A stretch of 7,742 nt of DNA from Gammaproteobacteria bacterium (GTDB taxonomy: Bacteria; Pseudomonadota; Gammaproteobacteria; Halothiobacillales; Halothiobacillaceae). The stretch covers positions 1 through 7,742 of the forward strand of contig JARJMX020000033.1 in the NCBI GenBank assembly GCA_029335925.2. Reading direction: 5' to 3'. Below the pieces are notes generated by a model. It was not told the DNA's origin. It did not search any database and was given only the letters and a program-made list of their open reading frames with translations. The position numbers were made by a program, and so were the translations under genes. Every line of letters starts with the position of its first letter. Positions within the stretch are counted from its first letter, which is position 1. Below are positions 1 to 6,412 of the stretch, piece by piece.

Positions 1-1
1 C

Positions 2-580
2 TCATGGCCACCCCAAGAAGTTGCGCAGAGTACGCAGCCTCTGCAGCGATTCGAGCGCGATGCCGGCATCGCGCATCAGAATCACGCCAGCACGCAGCCC
101 CAGAACCTCCATGGCCTTACGCGCGGCACGCAGGTTGACGCGCGAAGACTTGAGCACAACCAGCGGGGCACGGCCAGGCTCCAAGGCTTCGACAAAGTCA
201 TGGGCTACTTGGGGCAGACCTTCCACCGCGCCTTGCGCCCATACCGAGGCGAAATGCCCAGCAAGCTCGATGAGCTCTGACGGGCACCCTGCCCCAGCCA
301 GGATGGCGCCGAGGCGTGGACCTAGGACCTTCAGGCGCACCTCAAGGTCCGGCACCTGCCAGGCGGGCAGTTCAGGATAGAAGTAAAAGCCCTCACGCGT
401 ATCCTTCACCCAACCGGCAAGCTCCTCCAGGGAGGGCGCAAACCACGCCTCGGCCGCAAGGCCGAGGGCATCGAATTCGTTGGCGTAGAAGGCCAGCTGC
501 CAGTCTTCCGGCAGATCTTCAGGATAGAACCTGCCCTGCCAAGCGGCATGACGCCAGTCGAAGCTTCCAAGCCGGATCAT
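2..580 (-). CDS. Short DUF72 (YecE-like) family protein
   Basis: A complete 192-residue reading frame with a stop at 2-4. The N-terminus (IRLGSFDWRHAAWQGRFYP, then LPEDWQLAFYANEFD) resembles the opening of DUF72/YecE proteins, which usually start with an I-x-x-G-x-x-x-W motif, a G-x-FYP motif and an aromatic-rich YYA-x-x-F motif. DUF72 members are usually about 240-290 residues and are thought to form a TIM-like barrel of unknown function. This one is clearly shorter, and I cannot find the later family motifs (FxxK-x-P and the Y-x-R-x-HG type), so it is a divergent or reduced member. No signal peptide or membrane segment is visible, so it is probably cytoplasmic. Its ATG overlaps the stop of the upstream SUMF1-like gene (ATGA), so the two are probably translated together. 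Function is unknown; the family call is moderate and rests mainly on the first 45 residues. Confidence 0.65.
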   Translation of the reverse strand: MIRLGSFDWRHAAWQGRFYPEDLPEDWQLAFYANEFDALGLAAEAWFAPSLEELAGWVKDTREGFYFYPELPAWQVPDLEVRLKVLGPRLGAILAGAGCPSELIELAGHFASVWAQGAVEGLPQVAHDFVEALEPGRAPLVVLKSSRVNLRAARKAMEVLGLRAGVILMRDAGIALESLQRLRTLRNFLGWP

Positions 581-1464
581 GCCGAGGGTTCCAGTTCGCG
601 CAGCAGGCGGAAACTGAGGTTGAGATCAAACTCGCCCAGCTCACGGAACCAGCGCGCAGCGCTGCGGCACATGCCGGGCGGATCGAACCACGAGCCGCCG
701 CGCACCACGCGCAGACGGGTGGTGCTACCGGTCCAAGGCTCGTGCGCAAAGCGCGGTACACCGCTGTAGGTCTCGCGCCAGTGATCGAGCACGAACTCCT
801 GCATATTGCCGTGCATCTCATGCAGCCCCCAGGCATTGGCCGGCAGACTCCCCACTGGGACGGGACGGCGCAGACCGCAGAGGTAGAGCCCGCGAGTACA
901 ATGCAGGCCACCGGCGCAGTTGACCTCGTTACGGTGGATTTTGTCGCCGAAGGCAAACGCCGTAGTGGTGTCGGCGCGCGCGGCGTACTCCCATTCGGCC
1001 TCGGTGGGCAGGCGATAGCGCTGCCCCGTCTTCTCCGACAGCCACGCCGCATACGCTTGGGCATCCTGAAAGCTGACATTAAACACCGGCAAATTCGGGT
1101 CGGTCCAACTGTAGCGACGGGGGCGGGGGTGATTGGTTTCCTCACAAAAACGCGCATACTCCCCGAGCGTCACGGTATGGCGCATAAGGGCGAAATCGTG
1201 CAGCACGGTGACCTTGTGCTGCGGCCCTTCCCACGTCCGGCGAGCGTATTCCTCCGGGGGCGCCCCCATGAAGAAGTAACCGGATGGTATGAGGGCAAGC
1301 AGCGGCCCCTCGAACCCGTCGACTTGGTCGCGAAAGCTTACCGCAAGCCCAAGGCGCGCGGCAGCCTCGCGCTGGCGCGCGCGCGCCGCATCCCAGCCAA
1401 GCTCGCTGGCGCGGGCAGCTTCGGGTTCGAATGATGTTGCGTCCACCTCTTCCATGGGGAGCAT
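577..1464 (-). CDS. SUMF1/formylglycine-generating-enzyme-fold protein, probably not a true FGE
   Basis: A 295-residue protein with the FGE-sulfatase (SUMF1/EgtB/PvdO-type) fold. Hallmarks in order: IPSGYFFMGAPPEE (59-72), PQHKVTVLHDFALMRHTVT (81-99), PVFNVSFQDAQAYAAWLSEKTG (126-147), RLPTEAEWEYAAR (151-163), NAWGLHEMHGNMQEFVLD (210-227), VVRGGSWF (253-260), RSAAR (267-271) and LSFRLLRE (283-290). True FGEs oxidise a sulfatase cysteine with two cysteines near the C-terminus. Here the equivalent of the second is Ser268 and of the first about Pro263, with one stray Cys266, so FGE activity is unlikely. A variable loop holds Cys183, Cys189 and Cys196. Such proteins often modify or bind other proteins, or act in ergothioneine- or siderophore-type pathways; the substrate here is unknown. 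The start at 1464 is chosen because longer versions run into kdsD; an AGG lies about 10 nt upstream. It is coupled (ATGA) to the DUF72 gene. Confidence 0.85.
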   Translation of the reverse strand: MLPMEEVDATSFEPEAARASELGWDAARARQREAAARLGLAVSFRDQVDGFEGPLLALIPSGYFFMGAPPEEYARRTWEGPQHKVTVLHDFALMRHTVTLGEYARFCEETNHPRPRRYSWTDPNLPVFNVSFQDAQAYAAWLSEKTGQRYRLPTEAEWEYAARADTTTAFAFGDKIHRNEVNCAGGLHCTRGLYLCGLRRPVPVGSLPANAWGLHEMHGNMQEFVLDHWRETYSGVPRFAHEPWTGSTTRLRVVRGGSWFDPPGMCRSAARWFRELGEFDLNLSFRLLRELEPSA

Positions 1465-1480
1465 TGTATCAATACCTGCC

Positions 1481-1510
1481 TTCAGATCAGGCCCTCGGCT
1501 TCGGTATACT
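1481..1510 (+). promoter_or_regulatory. Possible sigma-70 promoter for kdsD
   Basis: In the 84-bp gap between the divergent SUMF1-like gene and kdsD, TATACT (1505-1510) matches five of six bases of the -10 consensus. TTCAGA (1481-1486) matches four of six of the -35 consensus, with an 18-bp spacer. Transcription would begin near 1517, about 32 nt before the kdsD ATG. This is the only upstream gap for the whole lpt cluster in the window, which fits a main operon promoter. I found no convincing matching promoter for the opposite strand, although TTGACT reads on the minus strand at 1521-1516. Confidence 0.4.
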
Positions 1511-1548
1511 TTCAAAGTCAAATTACTCCCAACCCAAGACATCACCCC

Positions 1549-2523
1549 ATGCATCCCGACCGCCTGCTCGGCCTGGCCCGCGCTGTACTCGACACCGAGG
1601 CTGCTGCCATCAATCGCCTGAACGCGCGGCTGGATGGGGCCTTTGTCCGCGCCTGCGAGCTGATGCTCGCCTGCCAAGGCCGGGTGGTCGTCACCGGCAT
1701 GGGCAAGTCTGGCCACATTGGCGGCAAGATCGCTGCCACTCTAGCCAGCACCGGCACCCCGGCCTTTTTCGTCCACCCAGGCGAAGCCAGCCACGGTGAT
1801 CTGGGCATGATCACCCGCCAGGACGTGGTGCTGGCCCTATCCAACTCCGGTGAGACCCCGGAGATCCTCGCCATCCTGCCGATCATCAAGCGCCTGGGCG
1901 TGCCGCTGATCGCCCTGACCGGCCGCCCGCAGTCCACCCTGGCGCGCGAGGCCGAGGTGCACATTGATGTTGGGGTCGATAAGGAGGCCTGCCCGCTCGG
2001 CCTCGCCCCCACCGCCAGCACCACTGCGACGCTGGCCATGGGCGATGCCTTGGCGGTGGCTCTACTTGAGACGCGCGGCTTCACGGCAGAGGACTTTGCC
2101 CTCTCCCATCCTGGGGGCGCCCTGGGCCGCCGCCTGCTTCTGCACGTGCGCGACATCATGCACAGCGGCGAGCGTCTGCCCAAAGTCTCTCTGGGAGCCC
2201 CCTTGCGCGATGCACTGATCGAGATCACCCACAAGGGACTCGGCATCACCGCCGTGGTAGATGCGGATGGGCGGCTTGCTGGGGTGTTCACCGATGGCGA
2301 CTTGCGCCGCGCCCTGGATCATGCCGATGTCGATCTGCGCCACGCACGCATCGATGAGTTCTACACCCCGGGCGGCAAAACCTGCCCGGCAGGCCTATTA
2401 GCCGCCGAGGCCCTCGGCCTGATGGAGCGGCACAAGATCAACGCCCTGATCGTGGTCGACGAAGACCGTCGGCCGCTGGGTGCCATCAACATGCACGACC
2501 TGTTGCGCGCCGGGGTAGCCTGA
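1549..2523 (+). CDS. kdsD: D-arabinose 5-phosphate isomerase KdsD
   Basis: Converts D-ribulose 5-phosphate to D-arabinose 5-phosphate, the first committed precursor of Kdo in lipopolysaccharide; cytoplasmic. The protein is 324 residues (E. coli KdsD is 328). The sugar isomerase (SIS) domain covers about 45-180, with MGKSGHIGGK (51-60), FFVHPGEASHGDLGM (73-87), LSNSGETPE (97-105) and KEACPLGLAPT (145-155). Two CBS domains follow (about 198-257 and 265-324). The residues regarded as catalytic in E. coli (Lys59, Glu111, Glu152, His193) all correspond here with a constant offset of six: Lys53, Glu105, Glu146 and His187. The match to E. coli KdsD runs the whole length, including the HMHDLLRAGV-like ending. 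No strong Shine-Dalgarno precedes the ATG. It is the first gene of the + strand operon, and its stop overlaps the kdsC start by one base (TGATG). Confidence 0.97.
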   Translation: MHPDRLLGLARAVLDTEAAAINRLNARLDGAFVRACELMLACQGRVVVTGMGKSGHIGGKIAATLASTGTPAFFVHPGEASHGDLGMITRQDVVLALSNSGETPEILAILPIIKRLGVPLIALTGRPQSTLAREAEVHIDVGVDKEACPLGLAPTASTTATLAMGDALAVALLETRGFTAEDFALSHPGGALGRRLLLHVRDIMHSGERLPKVSLGAPLRDALIEITHKGLGITAVVDADGRLAGVFTDGDLRRALDHADVDLRHARIDEFYTPGGKTCPAGLLAAEALGLMERHKINALIVVDEDRRPLGAINMHDLLRAGVA

Positions 2524-3047
2524 TGGAGGACATCCTCGCTCGCGCCCGCAAGATTCGCTTGGCCCTGTTCGACGTCGACGGGGTGCTCACCGACGGTCGC
2601 CTGATCTTCAATGCCGACGGCGAGGAGATCAAGGCCTTCCACTCCCGCGACGGACACGGCCTGAAGCTGTTGATGGAGGCGGGGATCGAGGTCGGCGTCA
2701 TTACTGCGCGAAGCTCGCCCGCGGTTGCGTACCGGATGCACAATCTTGGCATCCCACACGTCTTCCAGGGCCAGCACGACAAACGCGCCACCTATCTTGC
2801 CCTGATCGAGCGCCTGGGCCTTGCGCATGAACAGATTGCTTACATGGGCGACGATGTGATCGACCTGCCGGTCTTAAGCCGGGTTGGCCTTGCCACCACC
2901 GTGCAGGACGCCCCCGGCATCGTGAAACGTCACTGCCACTGGATTGCCGAGCATGGTGGCGGCCAGGGCGCGGTGCGCGACTTGTGCGATCTGATCCTTG
3001 AGGCCCAGGGCAGGCTGGATGCCCTGTTGGCGCGCTATCTGGCATGA
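2523..3047 (+). CDS. kdsC: 3-deoxy-D-manno-octulosonate 8-phosphate phosphatase KdsC
   Basis: Removes the phosphate from Kdo-8-phosphate to give free Kdo for LPS inner-core synthesis; a cytoplasmic, Mg-dependent HAD-superfamily enzyme, tetrameric in the family. The 174-residue protein has HAD motif I as DVDGVLTDG (17-25; nucleophile Asp17, acid/base Asp19), motif II as ITAR (60-63), the motif III lysine at Lys87 (HDKRA) and motif IV as MGDDVIDLP (108-116). The C-terminal GGGQGAVRDLCDLIL (145-159) is the segment typical of KdsC that helps close the neighbouring active site. E. coli KdsC is 188 residues; this one lacks about a dozen N-terminal residues, as many non-enteric versions do. It is capless (C0 type), as expected. 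A GGGG at 2512-2515 may serve as ribosome binding site, and the TGATG junction suggests coupling to kdsD. Its stop overlaps the lptC start (ATGA). Confidence 0.96.
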   Translation: MEDILARARKIRLALFDVDGVLTDGRLIFNADGEEIKAFHSRDGHGLKLLMEAGIEVGVITARSSPAVAYRMHNLGIPHVFQGQHDKRATYLALIERLGLAHEQIAYMGDDVIDLPVLSRVGLATTVQDAPGIVKRHCHWIAEHGGGQGAVRDLCDLILEAQGRLDALLARYLA

Positions 3048-3619
3048 GATTCCGGCAAGAGGCGAGGTTCTGGAGCCTACTGGGCGGGGCTGCCCTACTC
3101 GCCGTCCTGGCCAATGAGTCCCTGCAGCGCCCCTTGCCCATAGCCCCACCGCGCCTGCATGGTGCAGACCACAGCTTCACCCAACCACACGCTTGGCTGT
3201 TCGACCGTGAAGGACGCATCGCCTACGAAGCCCTCGGCACCCGGCTAGAACACCGAGCGGAGAGCGGTGCCTACCTGCTGAGCGAGGCCGAAGTGCTCGT
3301 TCACCCCAGGGAGGGCGAGCAGGGGATATGGCGCCTTTGCGCCGAGCAGGCCCGCCTCGACGACGACCGTAGGCACGCGTGGCTTGTGGGTGCGGTCACC
3401 ATTGAGCGCGAGCAGGTCGCACCTGCCGATGCTCTGCGGCTGCAAGCGCGCGATGTGGTCCTCGACCTCACCGCGCGCACCGCCCAAAGCCAACAACCCA
3501 TGACGGCCGAAGGTTTGCACTGGCAAAGCCAGGCTGCGGCCTTTTCCGCCGATTTCACTCAACAACTGCTCCTGCAGGAAGGCCGCGTGCATGATCGCCA
3601 TGAACCGCTCCGCCGTTAA
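3044..3619 (+). CDS. lptC: LPS export protein LptC (inner-membrane anchored)
   Basis: LptC joins the LptB2FG transporter and passes lipopolysaccharide to periplasmic LptA. The 191-residue protein has one N-terminal membrane segment (about residues 9-24, FWSLLGGAALLAVLAN) preceded by Arg residues, consistent with a type II anchor. The rest is a periplasmic beta-rich domain with the LptC pattern: a FDREGRIAYEALGTRLEH strand pair (53-70), then WRL-x-AE-x-A near 97-103 and AVTIEREQ (116-123). Sequence conservation in LptC is low in general, so the call rests on topology, the domain pattern and the position between kdsC and lptA. The start overlaps the kdsC stop by 4 nt (ATGA), and no clear Shine-Dalgarno is present, which suggests coupling. 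The 3' end overlaps lptA by 29 nt. Confidence 0.9.
   Translation: MRFRQEARFWSLLGGAALLAVLANESLQRPLPIAPPRLHGADHSFTQPHAWLFDREGRIAYEALGTRLEHRAESGAYLLSEAEVLVHPREGEQGIWRLCAEQARLDDDRRHAWLVGAVTIEREQVAPADALRLQARDVVLDLTARTAQSQQPMTAEGLHWQSQAAAFSADFTQQLLLQEGRVHDRHEPLRR
3576..3582 (+). promoter_or_regulatory. Ribosome binding site deciding the lptA start
   Basis: AGGAAGG sits 8 nt before the ATG at 3591, an ideal spacing. The next in-frame ATG at 3600 would be 17 nt away. This favours 3591 as the lptA start, and it places the site inside the 3' end of lptC. Confidence 0.7.
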
Positions 3620-4118
3620 GATCCTCCTCGCCCCCCTGCTTCTCGCCCCGCTGTGGCTTACGCCCCAAGTCCACGCGGCCTCCGCCGACCGCAAGCTGCC
3701 GCTTTCGATCGAGGCCGACCGCAAGCACACCGACTACAAGGGCGGAAAGGCCACCTACGAGGGACGTGTCATCATCACCCAGGGCCAGCTTATGCTGACG
3801 GCTGACAAGGCCACCATCCACCTGCGCGACGGCCAGTTCGAGCGCGCCATCCTCGAAGGACGTCCCGTAACCTACCAGGACCGCGACGATGCGGGCCAAC
3901 CGATCCGCGGCGAAGCTCGAAGGATGGATTACCAGGCCCTCGACGAGAGGATCACCCTAAGTGGCCAGGCGCGGATCGAACGGGCCGGTGACACCCTCGC
4001 CAGTGAGCGCATCATCTATCACCTCAAGAGCGAAGTGGTGGACGCCGGTGCCGGCGGCAGCGATCGCGTGCGTATGACCCTGCAGCCGCGCAGTGCGAGC
4101 GAAGGCCAAAAACCGTGA
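3591..4118 (+). CDS. lptA: LPS transport periplasmic protein LptA
   Basis: LptA forms the beta-jellyroll bridge that carries lipopolysaccharide across the periplasm from LptC to LptD. The 175-residue precursor has a clear signal peptide: Lys10 and Arg6 in the n-region, a hydrophobic core at about 11-24, and a likely signal peptidase I site after VHA (29/30). The mature part shows the OstA/LptA signature: [19 protein letters not shown] (37-55), then [20 protein letters not shown] (56-75) and [12 protein letters not shown] (88-99). The size is near that of E. coli LptA (185 residues). The C-terminal tail (about 155-175) looks disordered. The start at 3591 is supported by a strong ribosome binding site; the gene overlaps lptC by 29 nt and lptB by 4 nt (GTGA). 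Confidence 0.94.
   Translation: MIAMNRSAVKILLAPLLLAPLWLTPQVHAASADRKLPLSIEADRKHTDYKGGKATYEGRVIITQGQLMLTADKATIHLRDGQFERAILEGRPVTYQDRDDAGQPIRGEARRMDYQALDERITLSGQARIERAGDTLASERIIYHLKSEVVDAGAGGSDRVRMTLQPRSASEGQKP
4101..4105 (+). promoter_or_regulatory. Ribosome binding site supporting the GTG start of lptB
   Basis: GAAGG lies 9 nt before the GTG at 4115 and inside the end of lptA. Together with the GTGA overlap it supports a GTG start for lptB, giving an N-terminus ([13 protein letters not shown]) of the length normal for LptB. Confidence 0.6.
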
Positions 4119-4855
4119 ATACTAACCGTCACATCCTCCGTGCCGAGGGGCTGAACAAGCGCTTTGGTGCGCGCACCGTAGTCCACGCCATAACCCTTGA
4201 AGTACGCACGGGCGAGATCCATGGCTTGCTCGGTCCGAACGGCGCAGGCAAGACGACCAGCTTCTACATGATCACCGGCCTGGTGCAGCCTGATGGTGGG
4301 AAGATCCTGCTCGACGGCAAGGATATTTCGTCCCTGCCGATGCACACCCGCGCCCGCCTCGGTGTTGGTTACCTTCCGCAAGAGCCCTCCGTTTTCCGCA
4401 AGCTCTCTGTGGAGGACAACCTCCTCGCCGTGCTCGAACTGCGAGCGGATCTGCGCCGCGCCAGCGACCGGCAGAAGATCTGCGACGACCTGCTTGAGGA
4501 GCTGCACATCAGTCACGTGCGCCACAGCCTCGGCCTGAGTCTATCCGGCGGCGAGCGGCGACGGGTCGAGATCGCCCGCGCCCTGGCCGCCGAACCACGT
4601 TTCCTGCTGCTCGACGAACCCTTCGCCGGCGTCGACCCGATCAGCGTGCTGGACATCCAGCGCCTAATCCGCCACCTCGCCGAACGCGGCATCGGCGTGC
4701 TGATCACCGACCACAACGTACGCGAGACCCTGCGCATCTGCAGCCACGCCACCATCATGCATGCCGGGGGGATACTGGCCGAAGGCACGCCGGAGACCAT
4801 CCTCGCCGACCCGCGCGTGCGCGAGGTCTACCTTGGTGAACAGTTCAGCCTGTGA
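4115..4855 (+). CDS. lptB: LPS export ABC transporter ATPase LptB
   Basis: The cytoplasmic ATPase whose dimer, with LptF and LptG, extracts lipopolysaccharide from the inner membrane and drives it along the LptC-LptA bridge. The 246-residue protein has all nucleotide-binding motifs: Walker [10 protein letters not shown] (40-48), Q-loop Gln89 ([14 protein letters not shown], 86-99), ABC signature LSGGE (143-147), Walker B FLLLDEP (163-169; Asp167, catalytic Glu168), D-loop AGVDP (171-175) and switch His200 ([10 protein letters not shown], 197-206). The YLPQE-x-SVFRKL-x-V-x-DN segment and the C-terminal V-x-E-VYLGE-x-F are typical of LptB. LptF and LptG are not in the window; in proteobacteria they usually lie elsewhere. 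It starts with GTG overlapping the lptA stop, and is followed by the only intergenic gap inside the + strand unit. Confidence 0.97.
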   Translation: MNTNRHILRAEGLNKRFGARTVVHAITLEVRTGEIHGLLGPNGAGKTTSFYMITGLVQPDGGKILLDGKDISSLPMHTRARLGVGYLPQEPSVFRKLSVEDNLLAVLELRADLRRASDRQKICDDLLEELHISHVRHSLGLSLSGGERRRVEIARALAAEPRFLLLDEPFAGVDPISVLDIQRLIRHLAERGIGVLITDHNVRETLRICSHATIMHAGGILAEGTPETILADPRVREVYLGEQFSL

Positions 4856-4870
4856 GCATGACGCTCAGAC

Positions 4871-4901
4871 TGCATACCCCGCCAGCGCTTCGCGCTAGAA
4901 T
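4871..4901 (+). promoter_or_regulatory. Possible weak promoter before rpoN
   Basis: TAGAAT at 4896-4901 matches five of six -10 bases in the 78-bp lptB-rpoN gap. The best -35 I can place (TGCATA, 4871-4876, 19-bp spacer) matches only three of six. Two small inverted repeats lie in the gap: TGAGC/GCTCA (4853-4867) and AGCGC/GCGCT (4884-4896, loop TTC). Neither is followed by a T tract, so they do not look like terminators. A weak internal promoter for rpoN is possible but unproven. Confidence 0.25.
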
Positions 4902-4937
4902 GATGCCATGATGACCATCCGATTCATGCAGGCATGA
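4900..4937 (+). other. Two chained mini-ORFs in the rpoN leader
   Basis: ATG at 4900 opens a three-codon frame (MMP, stop 4909-4911). Its stop overlaps the ATG at 4908, which opens a nine-codon frame (MMTIRFMQA, stop 4935-4937), and that stop overlaps the rpoN ATG at 4934. Both junctions are ATGA. The rpoN start has no properly spaced Shine-Dalgarno (an AGG is only 1 nt away), and a stop in its own frame at 4901-4903 excludes an upstream start. Translation through the mini-ORFs could deliver ribosomes to rpoN. The pattern could also be chance in an ATG-rich stretch. Confidence 0.35.
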
Positions 4938-6412
4938 AGGCCGGACTCGAGCTTAGGCAGGGGCTGTCGCTTGCGATGACCCCCCAGCTGCAGCAGTCCA
5001 TCCGGCTGCTTCAGCTCTCCAGCCTCGAACTGCAGGCCGAGATCCAGCAGGCCATCGAGGCCAACCCTATGCTGGAGATCGACGACGAGAACGGCGAGGC
5101 GAGCGAATGGCCCGACATGGAAGCGCATGAGGCCCCACCCCCCTCCTCTATGGACGAGGCGGACACCACCCTCGATCTTGAGTCCCCGCATCAGGATATA
5201 CCGGAGGATCTGCCCATCGACAGCCGCTGGGATGACATCTTCGAAGCCGACGGCAGCACCAGCTACAGCAAGGGCAGCGCGGAGGACGAGGAGCGCGACT
5301 TCCTCAGCTACACCAGCAGCGGGCAGGAAAGCCTACACGACCACCTGCTCTCGCAGATGCTGCTCACCCCGCTCTCTCCGCGTGATCAGCAGATCGCCAC
5401 CGCCATTATCGAATCCGTGAACGAGGACGGCTTCCTCGAGCAGCCGCTAGAGAGCATCGTCGAGGGGTTGCGTCACGATCTGCCTGACATTGAGCTCGAT
5501 GAGGCAGAGGCCATGCTGCACTTGGTGCAGCAATTCGACCCGCCCGGCGTCGCAGCGCGCGACCTCAGCGAATGTCTCGCGCTCCAGTTGCGCCAGGTCG
5601 AACATCTCTCCCCCGCTCATGCCGATGCCGCGCGCCTGCTCGAACACCTCGACCTCTTGGCCAGCCATGATTACACTCGCCTGCAGCGCCTGCTGAAAAT
5701 CGACGCTGATGCCCTCAAGGCCGCCCTGCAGGTCCTGCAGAAGCTCCAACCCCGCCCCGGCGCCGAACTACGCAGCCAGAACGTCGAATACGTGATCCCG
5801 GACGTGATTGTGCGTCGGGTCGGCGGACAGTGGCGCGTCGAACTCAATCCCGACATCACCCCAAAACTGCGCATCAACAACCTGTACGCGAGCTTCATCC
5901 AGCGTGGCCGCCGCGGCGAGGACATGAACTACATGCGCAACGCCCTGCAGGAGGCGCGCTGGTTCATCAAGAGCGTGCAGAGCCGCAACGAGACACTGCT
6001 CGCGGTCGCCGAGGCCATCGTGCGCCGCCAACAGGATTTCCTCGAGCACGGCGAAGCCGCCATGCGTCCGCTGGTGCTGCGCGAGATCGCTGAGGAGATG
6101 GGGCTGCACGAGTCGACCGTCTCGCGCGTCACCACCAACAAGTACATGCACACCCCGCGCGGCGTGGTGGAGTTCAAGCACTTCTTCTCCAGCCACGTGA
6201 GCACTGTAAATGGCGGGGAAGCCTCCTCCACCGCCATCCGCGCCCGGATCAAGCAGCTGGTGGCGAACGAGCCGGCCAACAAGCCGCTAAGCGACAGCCG
6301 CCTTACCCAGCTGCTAGAGGCCGAAGGCATCAACGTCGCCCGTCGGACCGTCGCCAAGTACCGCGAGTCCCTCGGCATTCCCCCTTCCAACGAGCGCAAG
6401 CGTCTCTGCTGA
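4934..6412 (+). CDS. rpoN: RNA polymerase sigma-54 factor RpoN
   Basis: Directs RNA polymerase to -24/-12 promoters and needs AAA+ activators for open-complex formation; it typically controls nitrogen assimilation, motility and other functions. The 492-residue protein has the full architecture. Region I is Gln- and Leu-rich (1-48), with LELRQGLSLAMTPQLQQSIR (5-24) and LEANP-like IEANPMLE (41-48). Region II is acidic and variable (about 49-120). The core-binding domain runs from about 121 to 310, including LTPLSPRDQQIA (144-155) and FDPPGVAARDLSECL (201-215). The helix-turn-helix is LREIAEEMGLHESTVSRVT (382-400), and the RpoN box is ARRTVAKYRE (469-478). The length and ending (ERKRLC) are typical. 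ATG 4934 is the only possible start near the conserved N-terminus. It overlaps ptsN by one base (TGATG), so hpf, usual at this place, is missing. Confidence 0.98.
   Translation: MKAGLELRQGLSLAMTPQLQQSIRLLQLSSLELQAEIQQAIEANPMLEIDDENGEASEWPDMEAHEAPPPSSMDEADTTLDLESPHQDIPEDLPIDSRWDDIFEADGSTSYSKGSAEDEERDFLSYTSSGQESLHDHLLSQMLLTPLSPRDQQIATAIIESVNEDGFLEQPLESIVEGLRHDLPDIELDEAEAMLHLVQQFDPPGVAARDLSECLALQLRQVEHLSPAHADAARLLEHLDLLASHDYTRLQRLLKIDADALKAALQVLQKLQPRPGAELRSQNVEYVIPDVIVRRVGGQWRVELNPDITPKLRINNLYASFIQRGRRGEDMNYMRNALQEARWFIKSVQSRNETLLAVAEAIVRRQQDFLEHGEAAMRPLVLREIAEEMGLHESTVSRVTTNKYMHTPRGVVEFKHFFSSHVSTVNGGEASSTAIRARIKQLVANEPANKPLSDSRLTQLLEAEGINVARRTVAKYRESLGIPPSNERKRLC

Noticed and set aside
1374..1387. 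A 14-bp alternating GC palindrome (GGCGCGCGCGCGCC), a possible Z-DNA site.
   Set aside because: It encodes an Ala-Arg repeat inside the SUMF1-like gene and is explained by GC-rich codon use; no other sign of function.
316..1434. Long open frame of 372 codons on the + strand.
   Set aside because: Antisense shadow of the SUMF1-like and DUF72 genes in high-GC DNA; its translation is Arg/Pro/Ala-rich with no family motif.
1465..1716. An 84-codon N-terminal extension of the SUMF1-like gene back to 1716 on the minus strand.
   Set aside because: It lies mostly antisense to the strongly conserved start of kdsD and shows no domain resemblance. The start at 1464 gives a normal-length protein.
4853..4896. 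Two small hairpins after lptB, considered as a terminator.
   Set aside because: Stems are only 5 bp and no T tract follows, so intrinsic termination is unlikely.
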